DNA of 64,000 nucleotides from Telopea speciosissima (Eukaryota > Streptophyta > Magnoliopsida > Proteales > Proteaceae). This document shows positions 23,977 through 34,591 of the stretch, piece after piece. The position numbers and the translations under genes are program-made. Numbering within the stretch: position 1 is the stretch's first letter; each line of letters opens with the position of its first letter. The DNA lies in NCBI RefSeq assembly GCF_018873765.1, contig NC_057922.1:63574755-63638754 (forward strand), in the 5' to 3' direction. The notes under the pieces are model-generated. The model had not been told where the DNA came from. It worked only from the letters and a program-made list of their open reading frames with translations, and made no database searches.

Positions 23977-24633
23977 TGTACACACAAGTGTTGGATACTA
24001 GAAGAGTATCTAGTCAGTGGGAAATTATGATGTAATGAGGCCAAAGAATACAATTAGGGTCTTTTAATGGTGAAGAGAGTGGAGTCTTCCAAGAGGTGAA
24101 GTCTTCTAAAAGTGGAGTCCTCTAAAGGGTGAGTCTTCTAAGGGGTAGAGTATTCCAAGAGTGGAGTCTTCCAAGTGGGGTCCAGGAAGAGGAGTCCTAT
24201 AAAAGGAGAGAATTCTTTCAAATGATAAGTAGTGAGAAGCCATGCTAGAGAGAAAAAGAGGAGAGAGAAGGGGTGGGGTTTGAGAATCAAATTGTAAGGA
24301 TTGTATTTCTTCTCTTGATCTCAGTGAAGGACTAGATCTCACTCCATGGATGTATATACGGTGTCGTCGAATCATGTAAATCCTGTGTCTTTTGTACGGG
24401 TGCTTATTTATTTATCTTTTTTTCCATTTTTTTCCCGTTGTTCGACCCCAATAGACATATCCATCAGATATGGGATCAAATTTGGATGGTGTGTATGTGA
24501 ATTGGAGTTGAACTTAGATAATGTTAGTGCATCCACTCCGAAATTGATCTATTTACATCACTAAATCCTCTTGGGGGGGGGGGGAAGGGGAGTATAAACT
24601 TTGCCTTATTGTTGACTCGCCTGCAATTGCATG

Positions 24634-27600
24634 TGTTGGCAGAATCGTGGGTTAGAAAAGAGAGAATGAGAGAATAGCTTGAAATGTTGTTTCATTGATA
24701 GGTAAGTCTCTCTATTTATAATAGAGGAGAAAGTTACAAAGGACTGAACTAGGCGATGTGGGACTAAACCCACATAGCCAACTGTAGACATAATTACCCC
24801 TAACTAGCTGACTCTATAAGAGCAGCCACTTAAACTTAATAGCATAGGAATAAAACTACCCCAAAGGACCAGAATACCCCCACAGTATTCTGGATTACAT
24901 ATTCCAACACTCCCCCTCAAGCTTGATTATACAAATAAGAGAAGGAAAATCCAGCTTGAACTAAATAAAAAAAGAACTCCATAATAATGCTAACACTCCC
25001 CCTCAAGTTGGCGCGTATACAAGGTACTAATGCCCAACTTGAACAAAATGGGAAGAAACTAAGTTGCAACAGAATCAAGCTTAACATATGAATGCAGCTC
25101 CCAAATAAACCTTCAAGAATTTGAAATAATTGATCTCCAAAACCTGGGCAGCCTTGATCAGCAAACTTTCACCAATATTCAATAGCTGTCCAATGATGAA
25201 TCTCTGACTGATAATCTTGAAGATGAGCAACTAGGGCAGCAAGCAGCAGAAACAAATAAATCAAGCAGCAGAAATGATCAATCCAATTGTAGAACCTCAT
25301 ATAGGCAGGCAATAACCAAACATCTTTAATATTTTAATACTTCAATCTCCCCTTTACGGCAAACCCAACTCAATAACAAAGGAGATACCCAATGGCAATG
25401 GTGGAAACTCTGATCTTCTATGTTTTGCACCAAGTGTTCCTGCAAGTTCTGCTTCTACAATGTCTGCAGGTGTACTGTACATAATCTCCCCCTCACGTGT
25501 AGTAGTACACGTGGATATAACAGAGATAATGAATGAGATAGTGCAAAAGGATAATATTCCAGAATATTCCAAGAGGTGCTAAGGGTAATGGAAAATGAAG
25601 AAATGGCAAATTAGAGAATACCATTATCGTCCAAAGTGGTTATGGGTATATGCCAAAGGTATGTTTTGGGAGGTGGTGAAGTGAAAAGAGCAGTGGGATA
25701 ATGAATTACGGAGTAAAACAATGCAACATATAAATTTTCAACCATCTTCAAACGAATAAACAAACACTTTTGATGGAAACTCCTGCAGGGGAGAAACTCA
25801 TAACTCCAATATTCAAATCTGATAAGTATACAGATCTGATTGGAAGTAAGGAAAAGCTCCAATCTTCAAGGCTTGATCAATCTTCAAACAAGGATGAACA
25901 AGTGTGCAAAAACTCCAATGTATAAACTCCCACATGCGAAATAGGACTAACAAAGATATCTGGACAGCAATCGATGTAAGAAGCTTCAACAAAAAACTTG
26001 GATCAGATCTGAATTAGTGAACAATGCTAGGATCAAGCTCCAAAGTAAGCCGGATATGAACCAGAGAAGCTTAACATAATTGAATAGGTTCGTAGTTGCA
26101 ACTAATAACCTTGGAACACACTGTAGTAATCCCAAATAAGCTGATCTCCAGGGTAGTAAATTCGAGACTTTAATAATGAAATAAATTCGATCTCCAATAG
26201 TAGGATACTCAGTCTCAATAATAGGGCAGCAGTAGTCCACATAAAGGTAGCGGTAACATGTCAACCAGTCATGCTTACAGAAGCTAATCAATAGAACCAG
26301 CAAGGTATGTAGTAAAGCTCAATAGAACCAGCAAATTTAAGATAAATAATTCGACAGATCCATAGGTAGTTGAAGCAACCAACCACATAGGAACCAATAA
26401 AAAATAGGTTGATAATTGAAGAAATCGAGCCATAAATGTGAACCTGAATTTTTTTTCAAAAAAACTCCAAGAATGATGCTGAAATTTGGGTTGAATACTC
26501 CTCTGATATGTATAAGACTCTCCTAAAAAAATTAGCTTGATAGGACAACCCTAACCCTAAAATCAATTTTTGTCAGGGTTTTAAAAAACCCTGAAATTGA
26601 GATCGATTTAGGGAAAGGGGACTTCAATTGCTCATGTATTTGCAATAGATGCTAATTAGTACTGTTTGAATGGGACCTCCAATGCGAACAATTAATCTCC
26701 AGTAAGAGTGAGACTTGATCTTCAAAGGGGAGAGCCTCCAAAAAATCGCAGAAGAAGAACAAGGCAGCATTACAGCACTACAGCAACAAAAAACCTTCTT
26801 CAAGCCATGAATTGATGTAGGAGAGTTCTCTTTTGAACCACCTCCAAAGCACTTCAGCAGCAGCAAACATCCCTATCCCAAATCGATTTTTATCAGGGTT
26901 TTGGAAAACCCTGAAAAGCTGAGATCGATTAGGGTAGGGTCTTCAAAATAGCTTGGATAGGTGCAATATTGAGGTCGATTGGTCCTTGAAGTTGGAGTAA
27001 TCAGCCCTCCAAAAGTCAGCAAATGCTAAAACCTGTAACCCTAATTTCGATTGGAGTCAGGGTTTTAGCAGGTAACCAAATTAACAGGTTAAGAAAGTTT
27101 TGCTATAAAAACAAATCCAGCTATCAAAAAGGGTCCAAACTTAGGTCGAGTAGGGTTTGGAGTAGTAGGGAATCACCCCAAAAAAATCAGCTGCTTCTAA
27201 AAAGGGAAATTCTAAAATCGATTGGAGTCAGGGTTTTGAAAAACCTTAACAACTTGAAATCAATTAGGGTAGGGGCTAGAAAGGTTAATGAATGATGGAG
27301 AAAAAGAAAAAAGGGAAGGAGAACAATGGAATAGGGTAGAAAGGGGCTGGAAAAGGGTGCATAGGAGTCTCCAACAATGGAGGATCAACCATCTTTAGTG
27401 ATAGAAATCAGATCTCCGAAAAATTCTAGAAATCTCCAATATCGTAGGTATGGTTCCAGCAGATTTCGAACAGAATTTTTAATAAAAAAAAGGTAGTATG
27501 GGAAGAGGGCAGCAACTAAATCATTGGATGCTTTGATTACCTCATTAGTACTGCCCCCTTACAAGGATGAGAAGAAGAAAAAAAAACAGAAGAAGGAGAA

Positions 27601-27977
27601 GCCAAGAGAGAGAGAGAGAAAGGCGGGAGAAGGTGATTGAAGAGAAGAAGATTTTTTTTTTTCTCTTTTTTTAACCTAGATTAGACCTACTCTGATACCA
27701 CGTTGACAAAATCGTGGTCTAGAAAAGAGAGAATAAGAGAATAGCTTGAAATGTTGTTTCATTGATAGATAAGCCCCTCTATTTATAATAGAGGGGAAAG
27801 TTACAAAGGACTGAACTAGGCGATGTGGGACTAAATCCACATAGCCAACTGTAGACATAATTACCCCTAACTAGCTGACTCTATAAGAGCAGTCACTTAA
27901 ACCTAATAACATAGGAATAAAACTACCCCAAAAGGACTAGAATACCCCCACGGTATTCTGAATTACATATTCCAACA
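24634..27977 (-). mobile_element. Structurally complete, gene-less LTR retrotransposon (about 3.3 kb)
   Basis: Two nearly identical LTRs lie at 24634-24909 and 27701-27977. On the minus strand the 5' LTR is the right copy: it starts TGTTGGAATATG and is followed by tggtatcagagtagg (27700-27686), a methionine-tRNA primer site. A purine tract (cttgagggggag, 24921-24910) precedes the 3' LTR. Flanks are gcatg and acatg, a 4/5-matching TSD. The 2.8-kb interior has no open frame of note and no gag or pol domain, so the element looks whole in structure but could only have moved with help from another element. The high similarity of the two LTRs suggests a fairly recent insertion. The interior carries four hairpin-like repeats (see findings). 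Confidence 0.85.
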
Positions 27978-28750
27978 ACATGTTCTTCAGAACATTCTTA
28001 ATGCACATGAAGAAAAGGAAATCAATGTGAATCAGTGTTGTATTGACATCAACTACAATCAATCTGTTAGACTTACTTTTCTGAACCGGCATGACTACAT
28101 CTCGATTCGGCAGTTCAATCTATGATTTATCATTCGTGGACGTTGATAAGATCCTTCCATTTAGCAGCACCTTAGGATGGCATAAACCTTAAAGCTAATG
28201 ACGAGGTTGAAAAACCTATATATACTGAACAAAAACAAGCCAAGTCATGGAAAGTGATAACACCCATATGCCTCTTGGTGCGCTCTGTTCTTTTGGCAGA
28301 TAAAGTCATCAAAGACCCTAACCACAGAGTTGCAGTGTAAGCACCCACTAATAGATCAGAAGTAAAAGAGATATTAACATATGAGTCCTTTACATATAAC
28401 TTTGATCTGTGATCCTCTGCCATTAATAGCTCTTAACCTCAACCTGGTTAAGTATTTGACCCTAAAATGATATTGGGTGATGAAGATTCAAATTTACAAT
28501 AAACATGACTAAAACCCAATTTCAGATTGAAGGATTAATTGCAACATTTATGTAATCTAGTCTTTCTCATATGAATAGATCATCCATTACAGTTGTACAA
28601 ACTATGCAACAGTGAGATTACTTATATGGTTAAATATTACTTAATTTATATCATGTTTACTGAAATATACAACTGGTTAATTAATTCACCTTCCAACTGA
28701 AATGAGTGAAGGAAGACTAAAAAAAAAAAAAAATTTGAGGAAAAATATCT
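27978..28750. other. Spacer downstream of WRKY50
   Basis: This lies between the LTR element and the WRKY50 stop codon and should include the WRKY50 3' UTR. An 83-codon minus-strand frame at 28172-28423 has no recognisable domain. I see nothing else. Confidence 0.4.
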
Positions 28751-29532
28751 TCAGAGTGGAGGACTTTCATGGTTATGGACACCCTCATATGTAGTTATGA
28801 CATACTGTGAATCTTCTGCATCGCGTTCTACCCGCTTCTTTACCGGGCAGCCATCAACTGAACATCTGTAATAGTTCCTGGCAACAAACCAGTATAACAA
28901 AATTGTAATTTTTTATCCTACAATGCCACAATTTGTAGAGATATATGATCTATGTATACATATCTATTACTGTGGCTCCTCTCTAATATGTTCTTAAGTA
29001 ACCTGTAATTTACCTTGGATTTGGGCTGTCCTTCACCATCTTCTTCCCATATTTCCTCCACCTGAACCCATCATCCATTATATCAATATCAGATTTTGTC
29101 TTGAATGCAACTTTATTTCTAACCATCTTCTTAATCTTCCCTTCCTCGTTCCCACATCTCCTATTGACCAAAAAAGAAGAAAACCCACAAAACCCACAAA
29201 TATTTAACATTCAAATACTAAGAAATTAATGCCACAAGTTCATATATAGATTAGTCTTAGAAGCTAAAGAGAGATTACACTTGCTTGCTGCTGCTGCTGT
29301 TGCTGCTACTAGTCTGTCCTTGTTGACTGTTAGTTTTGGTGGAATCATCCAATACTCTTGGCATGGGAGGAATGGAATCATGAAATGAACCAATTGGTGT
29401 TGCTGCCATGGATGCAGGGTTACTTCCTTCTAACCATTCATCTAACACAAGGTAATCTGAGAATTCAAAATCATAAGCTTCAGCAAAATCGTTTTCTGTG
29501 GAATTTGTGGATTGGAAAGTGGAATCAGACAT
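28751..29532 (-). CDS. WRKY50: WRKY transcription factor, group IIc, WRKY50/51 type, 3 exons
   Basis: Exons in coding order are 29532-29279, 29160-29014 and 28877-28751; junctions are GT-AG, phases agree, total 528 nt and 175 aa (Arabidopsis WRKY50 is about the same size). The WRKY domain holds [20 protein letters not shown] at residues 115-134 and a C2H2 zinc site at C139, C144, H168 and H170 (C-X4-C-X23-H-X-H). The heptad is WRKYGKK rather than WRKYGQK, the known variant of the WRKY50/51/59 branch, linked to altered W-box preference. The intron between exons 2 and 3 splits the arginine codon after PNP, the conserved WRKY intron site. The acidic, Ser-rich N-terminus is typical. Such factors act in the nucleus in jasmonate/salicylate defence signalling. 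It lies between PMIR1 and NSUN5. Confidence 0.94.
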
Positions 29533-30716
29533 TTGGGTATTCTTTCAAACAAAAAGAAGGGGATTCAGGACTTGTGGTTAATGTAAACTATCTGGGTTTT
29601 TGAGTTTGGAGCTCAGTAGTCTTGGTTAGACATAAACTCTAGGTTGAGTGGTTTCCTTGGAACCTTCCTTGAGGTAGAAGGAAGTTTCTCTTGTAATTCT
29701 CTCAGTACTAGCTAGGTCTATACGTGACAGTCTCTGAAGAGATTGTGGCCCATCTCAGGAGAGAGAGAGAGATAAAGGGCAAAGGAAAGAGGAGATCACG
29801 GTGGGTGTGGGGCCAATTCAAGGAAGACTTGGGGAAGACTTCTGACTCGTTGGTTTCGTGTTTAGACTATGAGTCTCTCTTGTAGAGAGAAAGTTCAAAC
29901 TATTAAACGCTCTTCTTCCTTATTCCCTTGGACGACTTGAAAGTTGAAACTTGAAATGCATTTTCGTTAGTCAATTTTAAATTAATTGATTTCAACAGAA
30001 GAACCCTCTTGGCTATTCCCCCCCTTTTCTTTACTTTTCCTTTTTCTTTTTTTGTTGTTTGTTAGTGTCATTGCTATTGCTATTGCTGGTTTTTTTCCCT
30101 GCTCTACCCCTTTTTATCTTTTTCTAGTACTCTAAAGTCACATCCGATGGCAATATAGACAAAGAGTCTCTTCACCCATCCTTCACCATGGGTGAAGATA
30201 GTATTGGGTTCCTTTAAAATATTTTATTTTTTTAATCCCCTTCCCAATACTCTTGTGCTTTAGCTAGTACCCTATGTGCGTGCCTATCTCTCTCTTCCCT
30301 TTAGAGGGGGGGGGGGGGGGGAGAGATATAGACACAGGGTGTTAGCTTATAATATATTGTTAGCATACCCATCCCTCTTCTTTGTAATATAATGAATATA
30401 GAAGAAGAACGATCATTTCCTTTCGGTCGAAATCGCTCTTCTCCTATAACAAGTACTAGTGCTAGGTTAGGCCTAACAATCCAACAATGAGAATGATTGG
30501 ATTGATAGTCATAAGTTACGATTGTTGTGTTATTGGTGAAGCTTAATCTTAGTTCTAATCTAGAAAGTGTTGTGGTGATTCTTCGACGGGCCATTTCGCC
30601 TTCGAAATGCGCCAGAAGGGCAAAAAGTACATAGAATAGTGCCATATGTGCTAACTCCTGGAGAGCTCGTCTAGAGCTTCGATTTTATATGTATTTCGCT
30701 CTATGTTGGTTCGGAC
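29533..30716. other. WRKY50 upstream region
   Basis: This is promoter-side sequence of WRKY50. A single TTGAC W-box core (minus strand, gtcaa at about 29970) is visible; one such pentamer is expected by chance. G-run at 30307-30321. No gene was found. Confidence 0.35.
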
Positions 30717-31144
30717 TTTTGTCATATGTTTCCCAAACATATGATAAAAAACAGCAAATAGCAAGCATTCCAGTTTTAAAAGCGTTTAAAACATGTTCCC
30801 ATTTTTTTGGTGTTTTTTAAGACCTTGGACTTAACTGACGATATCTCTCTCCCCCGAACTTTGATCAGGCTACATTTTTCATGATATCATTTTCAACTCA
30901 AGGTTAATGCACGGCTATCAAAAATAGAAGCATGTATTTCAAATAAAAATTCCTCAATTTATACGAGAATAGTGCCATTTTTTTGAAATATAAACATTTA
31001 AAACTCGTATCGTCTATTTTCCATTTTTTACTGTTCTCTATTTTTTTGACTGTTTTATTTGATCGTCCGTTTGTAATTTTTTACTGTTTAAAATCCATAC
31101 CGTAAGACTCTGTTTTTTAGTCGTTCCTGTTTTTGCTAACTATG
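30717..31144. mobile_element. Possible insertion bounded by GTTCGGAC repeats
   Basis: The octamer GTTCGGAC (actually a shared TGGTTCGGAC) occurs at 30709-30716 and 31145-31152, with 428 bp of AT-rich, non-coding DNA between. The length fits a hAT TSD, but I see no convincing terminal inverted repeat, so the call is tentative. Confidence 0.3.
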
Positions 31145-32215
31145 GTTCGGACCGGATCAGTGGGCTCTAGGGGCAATTTTGTACTGTCTAAGGTTAGGGT
31201 TTTCTTATATATTGTTGTTATTTCTTTGAGAGATGAGTGCGAGAGTTTGTATTTGCTTCACACAAATAGTGGATTCGTACTATCACTCAGTCGTGGATGT
31301 AGCTTTCCTTCATGCGGGTGAACCACATAAAATCTTGTCTTGATTGTGTATAATTTCTCTCTCTTTGTATTTCTTCTGCAAAATCGTCATTCTGCTGCAT
31401 TGTTTTTTTAACATTTTGTGCTTACAAAACAAAAAAAAAAATTGCGACTGTTGTAGTGCTAGTTTTCTCTTGCAAGTTTTAATGAACACATCGCCATTAT
31501 AGTTGGGAGATTGGGATTGCTTGGCCAAATCACCAAATCGATTCTCAATCTTTTTCTTAGTAAGAAATTTTTTTTTTGGTAGAAGACTTGAACCATACTA
31601 CAAGTAACAAGAATCTAGTCAATCTTACCGAGTTTTTACTGAATTGAATTGGTGAATGCTTTTTTTTTTTTTATAAAAATAAATAATACATAAAAAAGGT
31701 GTGGGGCAAAGTTTTTTAGAACCCACAGTCAACTAAAATGTACCTCTCTTATCTTGTTTAAATTCCTTTTATTCAATGCTTCCAACAATAGATTGTAGAT
31801 GAGTTATTATTACTACTATTATTACGTTAATAATTCCCCTTTTTATTTTATATTTCCATGATGTATTATTTTCCTCGCCACTTTATTTTTTTTAGTGTTC
31901 ATTGATTTATCAAGCGAAACTTTATTTCTTTTGCTTTTTCATATTGTCTTACTTTTTGTCATCTCCGATCTTTTATTTTTACCTTCATATATTTTTTATG
32001 TATTACATAAATGTAATATATTTATGGAAAAGAAGGCTCCCAAATTGCGTGGTGCCTACGCCCAGACACAAGAGGAGCGAAATGATCACCCTACCCCTAT
32101 ATAATGGAAAATTTCACCTCTATTGGATGCCCCACATGTACTTTCATTTTCCCCGCACTAGTGTAGGGGCCATGCAATATGGAAGCGATCCCCCTCCCAT
32201 ATATTTGATAGGGAT
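31145..32215. other. Intergenic, AT-rich
   Basis: No gene is recognised. About 32030-32190 has a gcccagacaca...gcgaaatgatcaccctacccc core like the MITEs at 13358 and 52819, without clear ends. Confidence 0.3.
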
Positions 32216-32604
32216 TGTTAAATCACATACACCAAGATCCAAATAAATTAGGGTTTGGATCATACCTGAATGTGTACGGAAGTGCAGAAGAAGAAAGATC
32301 AAAAGCCAAGCTTATGGTATCCCAAGGAGAACACAGAACTTGGAAGAGAGAGAGAGCACGGTTTCTCAAAGATATGATTAATGCTTGTGTTTAAGGTTAA
32401 GACTCAACACCTATTTATAGGCCAAACCCTATGGGCCCCCTCTTATCCGATTCCCACTAAGAATCTAACAAAAAAAGGGGAAGCTAAGGAGGGATCGGTC
32501 ACTTAAGTGACTGTCCCTTTCTCTCTCTCTCTCTCAATTGGGCTTGGCTGGGTCAGCCCCATGTGGGCGATCCAACTGGGTCTGTGGCCTAGTAACAATT
32601 TACA
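32216..32604. mobile_element. Solo LTR (389 bp) with 5-bp TSD
   Basis: The sequence starts TGTTAAATCA and ends CAATTTACA, with TG...CA ends that are short inverted repeats. It is flanked by GGGAT on both sides (32211-32215 and 32605-32609). A CT microsatellite lies at 32519-32535 within it and a tatttatagg box at about 32410. It is an LTR-element fossil reduced to one LTR. Confidence 0.8.
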
Positions 32605-34591
32605 GGGATATATATCTTGATTAGGATTGACTCAATAAGTCACTTAATCAATTCTCTCTCTCTCTCTTAGCTTTACCAAATTAATCTTGAGTCTAAGTTT
32701 TTCAACTATGTGGAATACTACTAATTTTTAGCAATGTGTTCTTAATTGGGTGAGTATTCTTAGCACAAACAACATTAGAATGCCTTCTAGAATATTGGGT
32801 ATCATGGCTGGAAAAATACTATTGACTCAGCCAAGTCACTAGTCAGCTTTTGTTTTGCAATTTTCTTCTGTCCAAGATAATGTACGGAGATTCAGTATAC
32901 TAAAAAGACAAGAAACTGACCAACTTTTCCGAATCTTTATAGAATTTGTGAATCAATCTAAGTCATATGACTCTAAGTTGATGGTGTGTAATATTTTGAT
33001 TTCAATAATTAATACATAGAAGAGGTGTAGAAATAACTAATTCTAAAGGAAAATTTGTATTGTAATTGAAAGTGGTGAATTAAGAAATTGTAATTTTAAT
33101 TTTTTGTTCTTTTATGATAACATAATTTCTTTTTTCTTTTAATAAGAATATATCATGTTATTTCACATAAGACTGAATTAAATAAATTTTAGATTTTTGG
33201 GAAACCTTTCTTTTTACCTTTGCATTAAATACTGTATTAAATAACTTTTAAAAATAAGACAAGAGACTGGTTAAAAGAAAGTTACACGTTCATAATTACC
33301 GCTTTGATGACAACAAGTTGCACCCTATTCTAAAACCCAAAATCAATTGAAACATCTTTTATTGTCTATATAAAGTATACATTGGGTATTCTTATTCTTT
33401 TTTTTTTTTGGATGGAGGGGGGGGAGGGGGAATTTGTTTTTGTTCTTTTTTTTTTTTTTGCCGTTCGTATCCATGTCTTATTCTTTGCTTTTTCACAGTT
33501 TTTTTTCCCAATTTAATAAGACTACAAAAGGAATATCTTGACTAGGCTTGGCTCAACAAGTTGCGAATCAATTCTCTCCTACATGATTATCACGTCGATC
33601 GCGGGTAAAAGAACAAATGGTAATAATATATTTTGAATTTGAAGGACGTGTTGCACATGTAATAATCTAATTATTGTTGAATTTTTTAAACCATCAAAGT
33701 GATAAGAGGAGGTTAGAACACAAAACTATAGAAAGAAGAAGAAGTGCTAAATGGTTATGAAATTAACAAGTGTTATTGCTTATTAAACGATCAGAATGAC
33801 TCAATCATCCCTTCACATCAATTTTAGTAACCTTGGGCTCTAATTATGTTATTGAGAAAATGATGTTACTTGTTCATATAAATATATGTGGAGGTTGCGT
33901 AGTTATAGGTTTAGTTTGATTCCAAATTGACATGAAAGATGGAAATGACTAGGGTTGCAATGGTCATTTCGCATGCCTCCGCAATCAGGTGCGTACTCTT
34001 TTCCTTAAAATTAAATTGAATCAAATCGAAAAAATTGATTCAATTTTGATTTTAAAATTAAAATTTAATTCATTTTAATTTGATTTCAATTTTAAGCTAA
34101 AATTGTCAGCTTGAACCAAACCAAATCGAATGAAATATGATATAAATCGAAATAGAACCGATCTTACATCATACTAAACCCTAAAAAGCTTAAACTTGAG
34201 TTCTAAGATTTTAGTTTTTATTTCGTCTCTTCTGCCTCCATCTTCAACTATTGATTCTCTTCACAACTCTTCTGCAGTTTTGCACTTCTACTCGTTTCTT
34301 CTTTAGTGCCTTCTTCTTCAAGGTTAGTGTGCGAGACATTGCCAAGTTAGGTGTATTGAATAAAACCGAATAAATTAAATCAAATTATCGAAACTATATA
34401 CCAACCAAATGAAACCGAATGCAAAAAAACTCTAATAGAAATTTATTAAAACGAACCAATCTGATTCGATTTGGATTTCCATTTGTACATCCTGTATCCT
34501 GTATCCTCATTCGCGCATCCATTTAGCAAACTAACCTGTTTGTGGTGTGAAGTTGTTTACAGAGACAGAAAGTTGGTCGCTGGTGCCATTC
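32605..34591. other. AT-rich spacer upstream of NSUN5
   Basis: No gene is seen over nearly 2 kb. About 33980-34480 contains repeated aaatcgaaa/aaccgaat words of the kind found in decayed terminal-repeat elements. The last 100 bases become GC-richer and should hold the NSUN5 promoter and leader. Confidence 0.35.

Larger units (their letters stand above)
21673..24480 (+). mobile_element. Rearranged, non-autonomous LTR retrotransposon
   Basis: Three LTR-like units begin with the same tattgg sequence: 21673-21977, about 23342-23735 and 23815 to about 24480. Each of the last two follows an identical caaggtggagat-type purine tract. They share gagtggagtcttccaagag and gattgtattt...cttgatctcag blocks. 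After the first unit comes aagtggtatcaaag, a primer site for methionine tRNA. Between them is about 1.3 kb of non-coding internal sequence (21978-23341), parts of which recur inside the later LTR units. No gag or pol domain is recognisable, so the element is a fossil of a gene-less (TRIM/LARD-like) type with an extra, shuffled LTR. The right limit is approximate. Confidence 0.65.

Noticed and set aside
28172-28423. 83-codon minus-strand frame near WRKY50
   Set aside because: No motif, and no splice link to the WRKY50 exons.
30717-31144. Firm hAT MITE call
   Set aside because: The flanking octamer repeats, but the ends are not inverted repeats; kept only as a tentative feature.
34547-34591. 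In-frame upstream extension of NSUN5
   Set aside because: It begins with GTG, not ATG; the first in-frame ATG is 34592.
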